A stretch of 64,000 bases of DNA from Corinectria fuckeliana (taxonomy: Eukaryota; Ascomycota; Sordariomycetes; Hypocreales; Nectriaceae): the NCBI GenBank assembly GCA_019137255.1, contig WPDH01000152.1, positions 310,001 to 374,000 of the forward strand, given 5' to 3'. Of this stretch, positions 44,100-53,916 are shown in pieces. Numbering within the stretch: position 1 is the first letter of the stretch; every line of letters begins with the position of its first letter. The notes under the pieces were generated by a model that worked only from the letters and a program-made list of their open reading frames with translations, did not search any database and had not been told where the DNA came from. Made by a program: the position numbers and the translations under genes.

Positions 44100-45062
44100 A
44101 TGATTATCCGGCACCGGGAAGACGTGGAGTTCCAGACCCTTGACGGGGTGACCCTTCGAGGCTGGCTATTCCCAGCCGCCCAGCGCGGCCCCGCCGTCAT
44201 AATGAGCCCTGGGGTGAGTGGTCTTTATCCGACTATCCCAATTGCCCCGAGACTGACCGTGCCGTCGTAGTTCAACTGTGTCAAGGAGATGCTGCTGCCC
44301 GAAGTTGCCACTGCATTCCAGGCTGCTGGCATCACGGCGCTGGTGTATGATACCAGGTCAATCGGTGGGAGTGACGGGATCCCCCGCAACGACATCAACC
44401 CAACCAAGCAGGCCGGAGACTACCATGATGCCGTGACCTTCATGCGCGCCCACCCCTTGGTCGACCCTGCTCAGATCGCACTCTGGGGGTATTCGCTCTC
44501 GGGCACGGTAGCATTGTCGGCGACGGCGCTGGACAAGCGCGTTGCTGCCGTCATTGCCTGTGCACCCCCGACAGACGTCGGGTTCCCTCCGGAGAAGCTC
44601 CCCAAGATCCTCGCTCGCGTACAAAAGGACCGCGAGTCGGTTGTCTCGGGCAATCCTCCGTGTCAAGTCCCTCTATTCGACAAGAAGGGGAACACGCTGT
44701 ACAAGATTGCCGTGCCCATGTCCGAGATGGACCACGACCTCATCCGGCAGGCGCAGGCATACGGGCCAACCGTCAACATCACGACGTCAATGCAGTCCTA
44801 CTACCACATTGCCATGTGGGATCCCTCCAAGCTCATGCCTCTTGTCAGTCCCACTCCGGTCATGCTTTGCGTAGCCGAGGAGGACGGCATGTGCCTGCTG
44901 GAGGAGGAGAAGAAGCTATTTGAAAATTTCCAGGAACCCAAGACATTTTACTCGGTGCCGAACAAGGGGCACATGGATTTCCTAGCAGGAGAAGAGTTTC
45001 CGCATGTCATGGAGGCGCAGATCGATTTCTTGAAGCAGCACTTAGGTAAGAAGATGTTATAG
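44100..45062 (+). CDS. alpha/beta hydrolase, polyketide transferase/thiohydrolase type
   Basis: Exons 44100-44213 and 44271-45062 (57-nt intron) give 301 residues. The start MIIRHREDVEFQTLDGVTLR followed by GWLFPAAQRGPAVIMSPGFN is characteristic of the fungal Af380 / brefeldin-thiohydrolase-like group. The nucleophile elbow is GYSLSG (serine), the acid is in the VAEEDGMCLLEEE region, and the His is in NKGHMDF. In characterised clusters such enzymes take the chain from a reducing polyketide synthase that lacks a release domain, by hydrolysis or transfer. It is divergent from exactly such a synthase, at 2.77 kb. Splicing at GGG|GTGAGT restores the PGFNCVKEM motif. It is probably cytosolic. Confidence 0.9.
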
Positions 45063-45954
45063 GGGTGTGCCAAGGATGGCATGCACGTACCGTACAGTAA
45101 TGTGTCTTGTCTGGACAGGTCATATCATTATTAGATAGTCGTCGCTCGAAATTACATCAGCATCTGTTTTGCTCTCTCAGGGTCGTCATTTCCAGATGCT
45201 CATTGGCTCACGAGACGCCGACTCGAGGTCGCATTGCATGGCGGTGGACATGTGAGTGTGTTGGCTGCGCAGGGTTGCAATACGATGCTGTGCCGCTTCA
45301 AAAATCCAGAAATCCGGATCCTTCAGGTCCTATTGCCCCGACGCAGCGCGTGCCTTGCATGCTGGCTGCCAATAGTAGGTACGAATCGCATACTGTTGGT
45401 TGTCCTGGCGTTGTACGTACCTACGTTCAGCAGAGGATGAGGATGAGGCTGAGGCTGAGTCCAGATGCATTTTCGTACAACGCAACTTATTCGTACCGGT
45501 AACCGAAGCGCATCGCGTTGCCGCCGCGGCGGAACAGCTGACGCTACTCTATTGGCCATGGAAGGTAGCAGCAGCCAGGTCACGGCACATGCTCGCGTGC
45601 AGACCCTTGGTCCTGCGAGTCTGGGGTTCCCCGCCCAGGCCAAATGCCGCCTGTCCGCTGGGACTCGGGAGACTCGGGAGACTCGTAGCCAGGTAAGGAA
45701 ACGTGGCCGATATTGCGGGAAGACTTTGAAGAGTCGAGCTTCGCTGAAGTTGCCCAATTGGTCTTAGGCGGGAACGTGCGTAGTGGAGCGGGAAAGACAG
45801 CTCCCGTCCAGCCGTCCAGCCGTCCAAGCGACGATGCCTGAGGTCTGAGTGGTCTCGGCATAATTATCACTTTAGGTAAGACAGCAATGCTGACTGAAGG
45901 ATTGACCAACACAGCCGAGCCTCCTAACCACTGGCATGGTCTAGACCGGCTTTA
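45063..45954. other. intergenic, nothing recognisable
   Basis: About 890 bp between two plus-strand genes. There is no protein motif or RNA gene that I can support. Confidence 0.5.
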
Positions 45955-48900
45955 ATGACGACAGCATCAGTCCCCGAGGGCCTCTGGCGAGCTCTGCTTC
46001 GGCATTCACCGCCCCGGGCGCCTTCTCTGCAGAGGACATCGTCCGTTGGATGCAGCTGTTGCAATGCCTTCCGGGTCGCGCCGCCAATAATCCGCACCGT
46101 CAGTACCGCCAGTACTGTCCACTTTGGACTACCCCTCCCCCGCATCGCTCCATCCTCGTCAGCTCCCTCGTCGCTGTCTAGCAGAGCCCCTCACGAGTCA
46201 ACACCTGCGTCACTGCCATCACCGAGATCGCTTTCCTCTTCATCAATCGCTACCGTTGTCAGCGCCGCCTTCAGCTCGTCTCGCCCTACTTTGCCGTCTC
46301 GCAGCTCAGCCTCGCCCCAACAGCAGCGTCACTGCTCCTACCGGCGAGCCATGTATCGCAACGGATCCGACGCCGCCAGTGCAAGCCACGACATCAGCCA
46401 TGGCCGCCAGGTCCTCCCCAAGAATGTCAAGCCGCAGCACTACGACCTCACCCTCGAGCCCAACTTTGAAACGTTCAAGTACGAGGGCACCGTCGTCATC
46501 GACTTCGACGTCGTAAAAGACTCCACCTCCATCTCACTCAACACGGTGGACCTCGACATCCATGAGACCATCGTCGAGTCTGGCGGCGCCACCGTCAGCT
46601 CCTCTCCCGCCCTCAGCTACCACAAGGACACCCAAACCACCACCGTCACCTTCGATCAGACAATATCCGCCGGCCAGAAGGCCCGATTGACGCAGCGCTT
46701 CACCGGCACCCTCAACGATGAAATGGCTGGCTTTTACCGCTCCTCCTACAAGGACGAGCATGGCAACGACAGGTACATCGCCACAACCCAAATGGAGGCC
46801 ACTGATGCCCGTCGTGCTTTCCCCTGTCTCGACGAGCCTGCCCTCAAGGCGACCTTCACCGTGACCCTCATCGCAGATCACGACCTAGTCTGCTTAAGCA
46901 ACATGGACGTCGCCTCCGAAAAGGACGTTGACTCCAAGTTGGCTGGAAGGAAGCGCAAGGCTGTCACCTACAACAAGACTCCCATCATGTCCACCTATCT
47001 TCTCGCTTTCGTCATTGGCAACCTCCAGGTTTACGAGACGAACAACTTCCGCATCCCCGTCAGGGTTTACTGCACCCCTGATCAGAATATCGAGCATGCC
47101 GTCTTCTCGGCTGAACTTGGTGCGCGAACACTCGAGTTCTACGAGAAACAGTTCGGTAGTCAATACCCCCTTCCCAAGATGGACATGGTGGCAGTGCCCG
47201 ACTTCGCTGCCGGAGCCATGGAGAATTGGGGCCTGATTACTTACCGAGTTGTGGACCTCCTTCTAGACGAAAAGACAAGCAGCGCGATAACGAAGAAGCG
47301 TGTGGCCGAGGTTGTGCAACACGAGCTGGCCCACCAGTGGTTCGGCAACTTGGTCACAATGGACTTTTGGGATGGCCTTTGGCTCAAGGAGGGGTTTGCC
47401 ACGTGGATGTCGTGGTATTCCTCCAATGCCTTCTACCCCGAGTGGAGGGTGTGGGATGGCTATGTCATTGACGACCTTCGATCTGCGCTCAGCCTTGACT
47501 CGCTGCGTAGCTCTCACCCAATCGAGGTGCCCGTCAAACGCGCAGATGAGATCAACCAAATCTTCGATGCCATCTCTTACGAAAAGGGCTCTTGCGTGCT
47601 CCGAATGATTTCCATCTATCTCGGGGAGGATGTCTTCCTCGAGGGTATCCGACAGTACCTGAAGAGGCATGCCTATGGGAACACGGAGACTACCGATCTA
47701 TGGGCGGCTCTCAGTGAAGCGAGTGGCAAGGATGTTGAGCGAGTGGCAGACATCTGGACCAAGAAGGTTGGCTTCCCCGTCGTGGCAATCACGGAAAACG
47801 AGGCAGATGGTACCATCCACGTCAAGCAAAACCGCTTCTTGAGGACGGCCGATGTTAAACCAGAGGAGGACGAAGTTCTTTACCCCGTTTTCCTCGGCCT
47901 CCGAACCAAGGACGGCCTCCAGGAGGATCTTACTCTCAACACACGTGAGGCCGATTTCAAGGTACCGGACTTTGACTTCTTCAAGGTCAACTCGGGCCAT
48001 TCGGGTATTTACCGCACATCCTACACCACAGAGCGTCTCCAGAAGCTTGGCCAGAACGCAAAGGCAGGCCTTCTCGGTGTCGAAGACCGAGCTGGCATGA
48101 TTTCGGATGCAGGCGCCCTTGCGGCCGCCGGTTATCAGAAGACCTCTAGCCTGCTGTCTCTCATCCAAGGCTTTGACTCTGAGAATGAGTTTATCGTCTG
48201 GGATGAGCTGAGTCTTCGCATTGGTTCTCTCCGGGACGCGTGGATTTTCGAGGACGACAAAACTACAGACGCCCTCAAAGCTTTCCAGCTAGATCTAGTC
48301 AGCAAGAAGGCCAACGAACTCGGCTGGGAGTTCACGGACAAGGACGATCACATGACGCAGCGATTAAAGGCCCTCATGTTTGGCAAGGCCGCTATTTCTG
48401 GTGATGAGAAGGCCAAGGCCGCCGCCTTTGAGATGTTCGAGAAGTTCATCAGCGGCGACAGAGACGCACTCCAGCCCAATCTGCGAGGAAGCGTTTTCGC
48501 CGTGGCGCTAGTTTATGGAAGCGAGGCTGAGTACAACGCCATCGTCAAGGAGTACGAGACTGCCAAGCAGAGCAGCGAGCGGAACACGGCTCTTCGATCC
48601 CTCGGCTTTGCTGAGGACCCGAAGCTCATCCAGCGATCATTAGACTATGCACTCAGCAAGGACGTCAAGACTCAGGATCTATACATGCCACTCAGCGGGC
48701 TTCGAGGCCACAAGGCGGGCATTGTGGCGCTCTGGGCTTGGGTCAAGGAGAACTGGGACGTCCTCACCAAGAGGCTGCCACCTGGCATGTCGCTGCTGGG
48801 TGACGTCGTTGCCATGTCCACAAGCTCCTTCACTCGGGATGAGCAAGTTGCCGATGTGCAGCGCTTCTTCGCTGAGAAGGGCACCAAGGGATTCGATCTC

Positions 48901-49002
48901 GAGCTTGCGCAGAGTCTCGACAGCATTAAGGCGAAGCAAAACTGGCTGGCCAGAGACAGGAAGGATGTAGAGCAATGGCTTGCCCAAAACAAGTACCTGT
49001 AG
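45955..49002 (+). CDS. APE2: M1-family zinc aminopeptidase (puromycin-sensitive type)
   Basis: A single exon of 1015 residues from the first ATG. The enzyme removes N-terminal residues from peptides. Motifs: exopeptidase motif GAMENWG; zinc site HELAHQW at H456/E457/H460 with the third ligand E479 in WLKEGFATW, which is HEXXH-18-E; and the C-terminal helical ERAP1-like domain to the end. The core begins near VLPKNVKPQHYDL. The first ~130 residues are rich in Ser, Arg and Pro with few acids, like a mitochondrial presequence. A second ATG at 46351 (residue 133, MYRNGSDAAS) would give the usual cytosolic form of about 883 residues. A miniature inverted-repeat element starts 31 bp after the stop and may supply the 3' UTR. 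Confidence 0.95.
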   Translation: MTTASVPEGLWRALLRHSPPRAPSLQRTSSVGCSCCNAFRVAPPIIRTVSTASTVHFGLPLPRIAPSSSAPSSLSSRAPHESTPASLPSPRSLSSSSIATVVSAAFSSSRPTLPSRSSASPQQQRHCSYRRAMYRNGSDAASASHDISHGRQVLPKNVKPQHYDLTLEPNFETFKYEGTVVIDFDVVKDSTSISLNTVDLDIHETIVESGGATVSSSPALSYHKDTQTTTVTFDQTISAGQKARLTQRFTGTLNDEMAGFYRSSYKDEHGNDRYIATTQMEATDARRAFPCLDEPALKATFTVTLIADHDLVCLSNMDVASEKDVDSKLAGRKRKAVTYNKTPIMSTYLLAFVIGNLQVYETNNFRIPVRVYCTPDQNIEHAVFSAELGARTLEFYEKQFGSQYPLPKMDMVAVPDFAAGAMENWGLITYRVVDLLLDEKTSSAITKKRVAEVVQHELAHQWFGNLVTMDFWDGLWLKEGFATWMSWYSSNAFYPEWRVWDGYVIDDLRSALSLDSLRSSHPIEVPVKRADEINQIFDAISYEKGSCVLRMISIYLGEDVFLEGIRQYLKRHAYGNTETTDLWAALSEASGKDVERVADIWTKKVGFPVVAITENEADGTIHVKQNRFLRTADVKPEEDEVLYPVFLGLRTKDGLQEDLTLNTREADFKVPDFDFFKVNSGHSGIYRTSYTTERLQKLGQNAKAGLLGVEDRAGMISDAGALAAAGYQKTSSLLSLIQGFDSENEFIVWDELSLRIGSLRDAWIFEDDKTTDALKAFQLDLVSKKANELGWEFTDKDDHMTQRLKALMFGKAAISGDEKAKAAAFEMFEKFISGDRDALQPNLRGSVFAVALVYGSEAEYNAIVKEYETAKQSSERNTALRSLGFAEDPKLIQRSLDYALSKDVKTQDLYMPLSGLRGHKAGIVALWAWVKENWDVLTKRLPPGMSLLGDVVAMSTSSFTRDEQVADVQRFFAEKGTKGFDLELAQSLDSIKAKQNWLARDRKDVEQWLAQNKYL

Positions 49003-49032
49003 ACATTCGCAAGTCGGGAAGAAGATTTAATA

Positions 49033-49316
49033 AAGAGTTGTGCTATTCGGGCTGTACCATATATCTATTCGGGCTGTAAACTCACACTTCTTCTTATCTA
49101 CCTATCGTTCGCTTTATCGCAGTCCCGATCCCCTTGTGCTTTATTTAATACTCTAACTCCCTGATGACTAAACTCCATAACGCTCTAAACCCTTGATGCC
49201 CTGATGCCCTGATGCCCTAACTGCTCTATCATTATGAATAGCAAAACTGTCTAGGGAGAGTAAAACCCCAAACAAGCATGTAGTATATAATATACAGCCC
49301 GAATAGCACAACTCTT
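49033..49316. mobile_element. miniature inverted-repeat element, copy 2
   Basis: 284 bp with perfect 24-bp terminal inverted repeats at 49033-49056 and 49293-49316 (outer bases AAGAGTTGTGCTATTCGG). A second inner copy of CTATTCGGGCTGTA lies at 49065-49078. Tandem CCTGATG units occur near 49195-49215. It has no coding capacity. A related copy lies at 4798-4986. Flanks are T/A-rich; a target duplication is not resolved. Confidence 0.8.
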
Positions 49317-49787
49317 AACAAAATACACAGCCACTGCTTGGGTATCCAACAAAAAACAAGATTAAAGAGACATGATGACAATTCTGTACGATAGGCTACA
49401 TACAAATGCTTGAACAGTCCAAACTTCAGGCCTCCATCGAAGCAAGGTGCATTAGTCCACGAGTCGAAACCACGGTTATGAATCCCCAGATATCAAAGGC
49501 CAGGCAGCAGGTTCAATACTAAGAGCTTGGGTGTCATTGCGTGTTACCCTTGAATCAGCCAAAGCAATATTCCACTAGTAATATAGTCAAGACGATATTC
49601 CCATAGAATGGTGTCTGATTACCCCGAATATAAGCTACTCACATGACCGCCAAGCTCACTCACGCCGGCATTATGAAAAGGCCAACCATCTCTTGATGTG
49701 TTTCTGTTATACATGTACAAATATACATTCGTTGTACACCAACCCTCATTTCCATCTTGTCCCTCGGGTTTTTTTTTCTTCCTCTCC
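49317..49787. other. intergenic, 3' flank of mL50 gene
   Basis: 471 bp between the inverted-repeat element and the mL50 stop codon. No coding signal. Confidence 0.5.
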
Positions 49788-51018
49788 CTAGATCTTGCCC
49801 GACAGCCAGTCCCGCTCTTTGTTCTTCCCCAGGCCCGCGGTGCCGGTAACGGGCAGGCCACGCTTCGTCAGCTCCTCCTCGATGACCTTCCACCGGCCCA
49901 CGGCGATCTCCCTGTCGATGGGGCCGACCTTGCGGCTGTGCACCGTCACGTTGGACAGCGCCGGCAGGTCGCCCTGCATGGCCAGGATCTCCGCCAGCTT
50001 CTTGCCGCGCTTGGCCGGGTTGACCGTCAGCGTCAGGAGGTGCTGCGCCGTGCGTGCCGCGCCGAGCTTAGAGTCGGGAATTAGCCGCCCGGTCAGCTGG
50101 TAGACGCGCTTGCGGACCTAGGTAGGGGGGGAGATGGCGTGTTAGCAGAGAGGGAGAGAAAATGTAGAGTAAAGCTGGGGGGGGACGTACGGCGAACTTC
50201 AGGTGGTCGTCGAGAGCCACTTCCTTCCACGAGGGGTCCCACGCCTTGACGATCGCTTGCGCCTCCTCGAGGGAAACCTGGTCTGCTTGCTCGGGCTCCT
50301 CGATGTCGCTCGTCAGCCGTCCGGTGACGGCCTGCAGATCGCCCTCGAGCGTGGCCCTGCCGTCCCGAACCGCAATATCAACAGCGAGCGTCTGGTCAAG
50401 CTGGGCCCGCTCGCCCGCGCGCCACTTCTTAGCCACCCACTCGCCGAGCAGGCCGGTCTCCTGGAGAGCCAGCGCCTCGACAACGGCCCTCCGCAGGTAC
50501 AGCTCGATGACGGCTTTGTCCTCGATCTTCCGGGGGGCGAATCCGCGGAACTCGCTCTCCTCGCCCCAGTGGCCCGGCCGGTCCCACCACGTCTTGAGGG
50601 GCTCGATCTCGTCGAGGCCCTCGAGCTCCGTCGCGGGGACGTACGACGGGTCCACCGCCTGCAGCTCCTTCTCCGTCGCGGCCTCGGAGCGGCGCGGGGG
50701 CAGCACCAGGCGTGACTGCTCGACGGCCTCGGGGGTGACGGCGGTGTTGGCGGCGGCGGCGCGGTGCTGGCGCGCCTCTTCGGGCAGGTTGGACTCGGCC
50801 TCGGCCTCGGGCTCCATGCGCTGCGTGTAGGGGTCCTCGGGCCCGGGGGCCTCGCCCTTCCAGAGCTTGCCGCGGATCCATTCGGTGTTCTTGCCGTGCA
50901 CGCGGGCCGAAGTCGAGAGGGCGGCGGCGGCGGCGAAGGGGGTGCGATTGGCGGTGCACGGCGGCGCAATGCGGAATGGCAGGGACGAGAGTCCCCGCAC
51001 CCGCGGTATTCGAGGCAT
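49788..51018 (-). CDS. mitochondrial large-subunit ribosomal protein mL50
   Basis: Exons 51018-50191 and 50117-49788 (73-nt intron) encode 385 residues. The N-terminus (MPRIPRVRGLSSLPFRIAPP…) is an arginine-rich mitochondrial presequence. The C-terminal part, RKRVYQLTGRLIPDSKLGAA then VTVHSRKVGPIDREIAVGRW and KVIEEELTKRGLPVTG, matches my memory of the fungal mL50 family (Ribosomal_L50, yeast Mrpl13). It is a structural component of the mitoribosome. A long charged middle region (about residues 60-270) is lineage-specific. An in-frame ATG at 51084 would lengthen the N-terminus by 22 residues that look less like a presequence. Confidence 0.75.
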
Positions 51019-51348
51019 TCTGTGTATGTTGTGGTTTGTGGTTTGTGTGGTGGGTGGGAGGGATGAAGATCGGGTGGGATCCAAGATATATCGGACCAGG
51101 CAAGCTCACTCCCATTGAGGGAACTTTTTCCAGTGTGGCGCGGCTGGCCAATTGGCGGCTTGCGAGGCTGAGGCGGGTTTCTGCGGCCTGCGGGCGGCCC
51201 ACTTCAGCGCCGGGAGCAGCATCGACAGCTCCGACTAATTAAGGTAACCAACCTGCGACGTGCCCGGTTTGGCGTCGGCCCTTCTTAACTCAACTTCCTT
51301 CATACAACTCTCCTTCGTTCTTCTATTCGTTCTTCTACGCCGGTCGCG
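51019..51348. promoter_or_regulatory. divergent promoter, mL50 / small membrane protein
   Basis: 330 bp between two divergent start codons; no gene. A CT-rich leader precedes the plus-strand ATG. Confidence 0.45.
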
Positions 51349-52011
51349 ATGGCTCGTATGTCCATGCTTCTGGTGCTCCTGCTGGGGGTCTTCATGACCC
51401 TCGTCGCAGCGTCCTGTGCGCATATCCCACTCCCCATTCCCCATTCCCCATTCCCCGTCCCCCCCGATGCCGACGCCGATGCCGACGCCATCTTCCCCCG
51501 TTTTCTAAGACACCAGCTAACAATCTCCCTCCACTGGGGCGCAAAAAAAACAGCCGCGCCGACATTCTGCAAATGCACTTGCTTCAAGAACAGCACCATC
51601 ATCCCGCTGGGTCCGGCGGAACACGACGTCGCGCGCCTGCACCTGCGCCGCCGGGCCGTCGTCTTCAACCCGGAGCTCGCGCCGCAGCTGCCCGCCATCC
51701 ACCCGCGCGACGACGCTCTCCCGTGGTCGCGGTCGCTCTCGGCGCCCCGGTCAAAGTCCAAGTCGTGCTCCGAGTGCACCAAGGCCTTCTGCCTGGGGCA
51801 GGGCATCGACTTTTGCAAGGACGCCAAGGAGGAGGACGTCACGACCATGTGCTTCCAGCGCGACAGCAACAAGGACAAGATCATCGTGTGGGGGTTCATC
51901 ATCGGCACCGTTGGCCTGCTGGCCTGGGCGGCCTTTAAGCGGGTGGTCAGGATGCGCGAGGGCAATCCGCTGGGGGCGAACTATGCCCCGATGCCCGGCA
52001 ACTTTCGCTGA
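51349..52011 (+). CDS. conserved small secretory-pathway membrane protein, function unknown
   Basis: Exons 51349-51415 and 51554-52011 join over a 138-nt intron (donor GTGCGC, CTAAC branch site, acceptor ACAG) to 174 residues. The first ~22 residues are a signal peptide or anchor (MARMSMLLVLLLGVFMTLVAA). A cysteine-rich lumenal part follows (APTFCKCTCFKNSTIIPLG, CSECTKAFCLGQGIDFC), then one membrane segment (IIVWGFIIGTVGLLAWAAF) and a short basic tail. The eight or more paired cysteines and the NST sequon suggest a folded extracytoplasmic domain. I recognise it as a conserved fungal protein without known function. The unspliced frame is also open and adds a low-complexity HIPLPIPHSPFP stretch, so annotation pipelines may miss the intron. 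Confidence 0.75.
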   Translation: MARMSMLLVLLLGVFMTLVAASCAHIPLPIPHSPFPVPPDADADADAIFPRFLRHQLTISLHWGAKKTAAPTFCKCTCFKNSTIIPLGPAEHDVARLHLRRRAVVFNPELAPQLPAIHPRDDALPWSRSLSAPRSKSKSCSECTKAFCLGQGIDFCKDAKEEDVTTMCFQRDSNKDKIIVWGFIIGTVGLLAWAAFKRVVRMREGNPLGANYAPMPGNFR

Positions 52012-52425
52012 GAGTCGCGGTGCGGTCGGTTGTCTGTTTACACGGGGATACAGGGGCGTTTGGGAGTTGTATGTGAATATCATGGGAGCGGCAAGGTTTC
52101 AACCGCAATCGTCCACACCATCCCAAAGGACACGGTACATACAGTAACACATTAAGACACAAGCGCATAAGTGTACATTTTGTGGCTCATTCATAGAGCG
52201 ATTCCAATGCATCATGCCAGTTTTTGAATGCAGCCCCAGATGCGCCAACTTTTCAAGCCCCCCAGCTTTTCTCCAGGTCCAAATTCAAAACTCCCAATAT
52301 GGGTATCCATCCGTCACATCTCTTCAATATCTGACCAGGGCAGCTCCCTGGCATGGGCATCACGAAGCGAGAAGAGCAATCCAAGCTTCCCAACAACACC
52401 TCTCCCGAGACATGCCAGCACATGC
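52012..52425. other. convergent 3' flanks
   Basis: 414 bp between the stop of the small membrane protein and the stop of the DAHP synthase gene. No coding signal. Confidence 0.5.
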
Positions 52426-53916
52426 TTACTTGGCAGCGTTGAGCTCGCGACGGACACGGACGGCATCGGCCAGGTCCTCAAGGACGTCGACAGTGGTTTC
52501 CCAGCTGATACAAGCATCAGTGATGCTGACGCCACGCTTTAGGCCGGAGGGGCCCTCAGCAGGCACCTTCTGGTTGCCCTCGCCGATGTTGGATTCGATC
52601 ATGACACCAACGATAGCCTTCTCACCCTCACGAAGCTGGTCGCCGACTGCCTTGGAAACAATGGGCTGGTTGTTGTGGTTCTTCTGGGAGTTGCCTGGTC
52701 ATACGTGTGAGTACAAGATTCCGCATAGAGGACGTTTGAGGGGGGTTGTAGAGCTTACCGTGAGAGCAGTCGACCATGATGCCGACCGTCTGCTTCTTGG
52801 TTGCGAGAGCCTTCTTCGCAGTCTGGACACTCTCCTTGTCGTAGTTGGGACCCTTGCTTCCGCCTCGCAGGATCACGAAGCAGTGCTCGTTGCCCTTGGT
52901 GCGGGTGATGGCGGCAAGACCTTGCTTGGTCACACCCATGAAATGATGCTGGGCCTGGGCGGCGCCGATGGCGTCGATGGCGACACTGAGGCTACCGTCG
53001 GTACCGTTCTTAAAGCCGACGGGGAAGGACAGACCAGAGGCAAGCTCACGGTGAAGCTGGGACTCGGTGGTACGGGCACCGATGGCGCCGACAGAAATGC
53101 AGTCGGCAAGGAACTGGGGTGAAATGGTATCGAGCATCTCGCTAGCAATCGGCATGCCGTTGTTGGTCAGGTCAACGAAGAGCTGTCTGGAGACGCGGAG
53201 GCCCTTGTTGATCTTGAAGGAGTTGTCGATGTCGGGGTCGTTGATCAGTCCCTTCCAACCAACGGTGGTTCGGGGCTTCTCGAGGTAGGCGCGCATGACG
53301 ACGCAGAGCTCGCCGGAGAGCTTGTCGGCGAGGGCCTTGAGTCGGGCAGCATAGTCGTGGGCGGCGGCAGGGTCGTGGATGGAACAGGGGCCGACGACAA
53401 CGAGGAGACGGTCACTGGTGCCCAAGATGATCTCGGCGGCATCGCTTCGAGCCTTGACGACAGTGTCGGTGGCTTTCTTGGTCAAGGGAATCTCCGAGGT
53501 GAGAAGGGCGGGAGGGATCAAAGGGTCCTGTCCGAGAACTATGCATCGGAGTCAGCGTCAGCTCTCGTGTTTGTGGTAGAGGTTGATCCTCGTGGTGATG
53601 ATGACTATGGCGACAGGCCAAGACCAAGTACACCAAATGCGAAAGAGGGCAGTGGTAGTTTGGGTCTTGGTTGAGTAGACAATGGAAGTGTATGAGCAAG
53701 AAAACAGCATCCTGTACGTCGGAAAGCAACTGCAATGGAATGTTCCTCGTGTCTGATGCTTCCCAGGCGCAAAGATATTTGCGACTTGCAGGAGGGTTGG
53801 AAGTAACAGCCAAACATCTCCAGGTGTATGTATTCTTGTGGTGTGTAGATCGAATTGCCCATATATTACGTCGTCAATCACTCACCTCGTGTATCATCTG
53901 AAGCGATTGCAGCCAT
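52426..53916 (-). CDS. 3-deoxy-D-arabino-heptulosonate-7-phosphate (DAHP) synthase, type I
   Basis: Exons 53916-53886, 53538-52758 and 52693-52426 encode 359 residues. It condenses phosphoenolpyruvate and erythrose-4-phosphate, the first step of the shikimate pathway, in the cytosol. Motifs: LLVVVGPCSIHDPAAA, MRAYLEKPRTTVGWKGLI, GARTTESQLHRELASGLSFP, HCFVILRGG and VDCSHGNSQKNH. It belongs to the Aro3/Aro4/AroG-type feedback-regulated class; which amino acid inhibits it cannot be read. Exon 1 codes for only ten residues and is followed by a 347-nt intron, far longer than the other introns here. Possible CPC1/GCN4 sites lie upstream. Confidence 0.95.
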
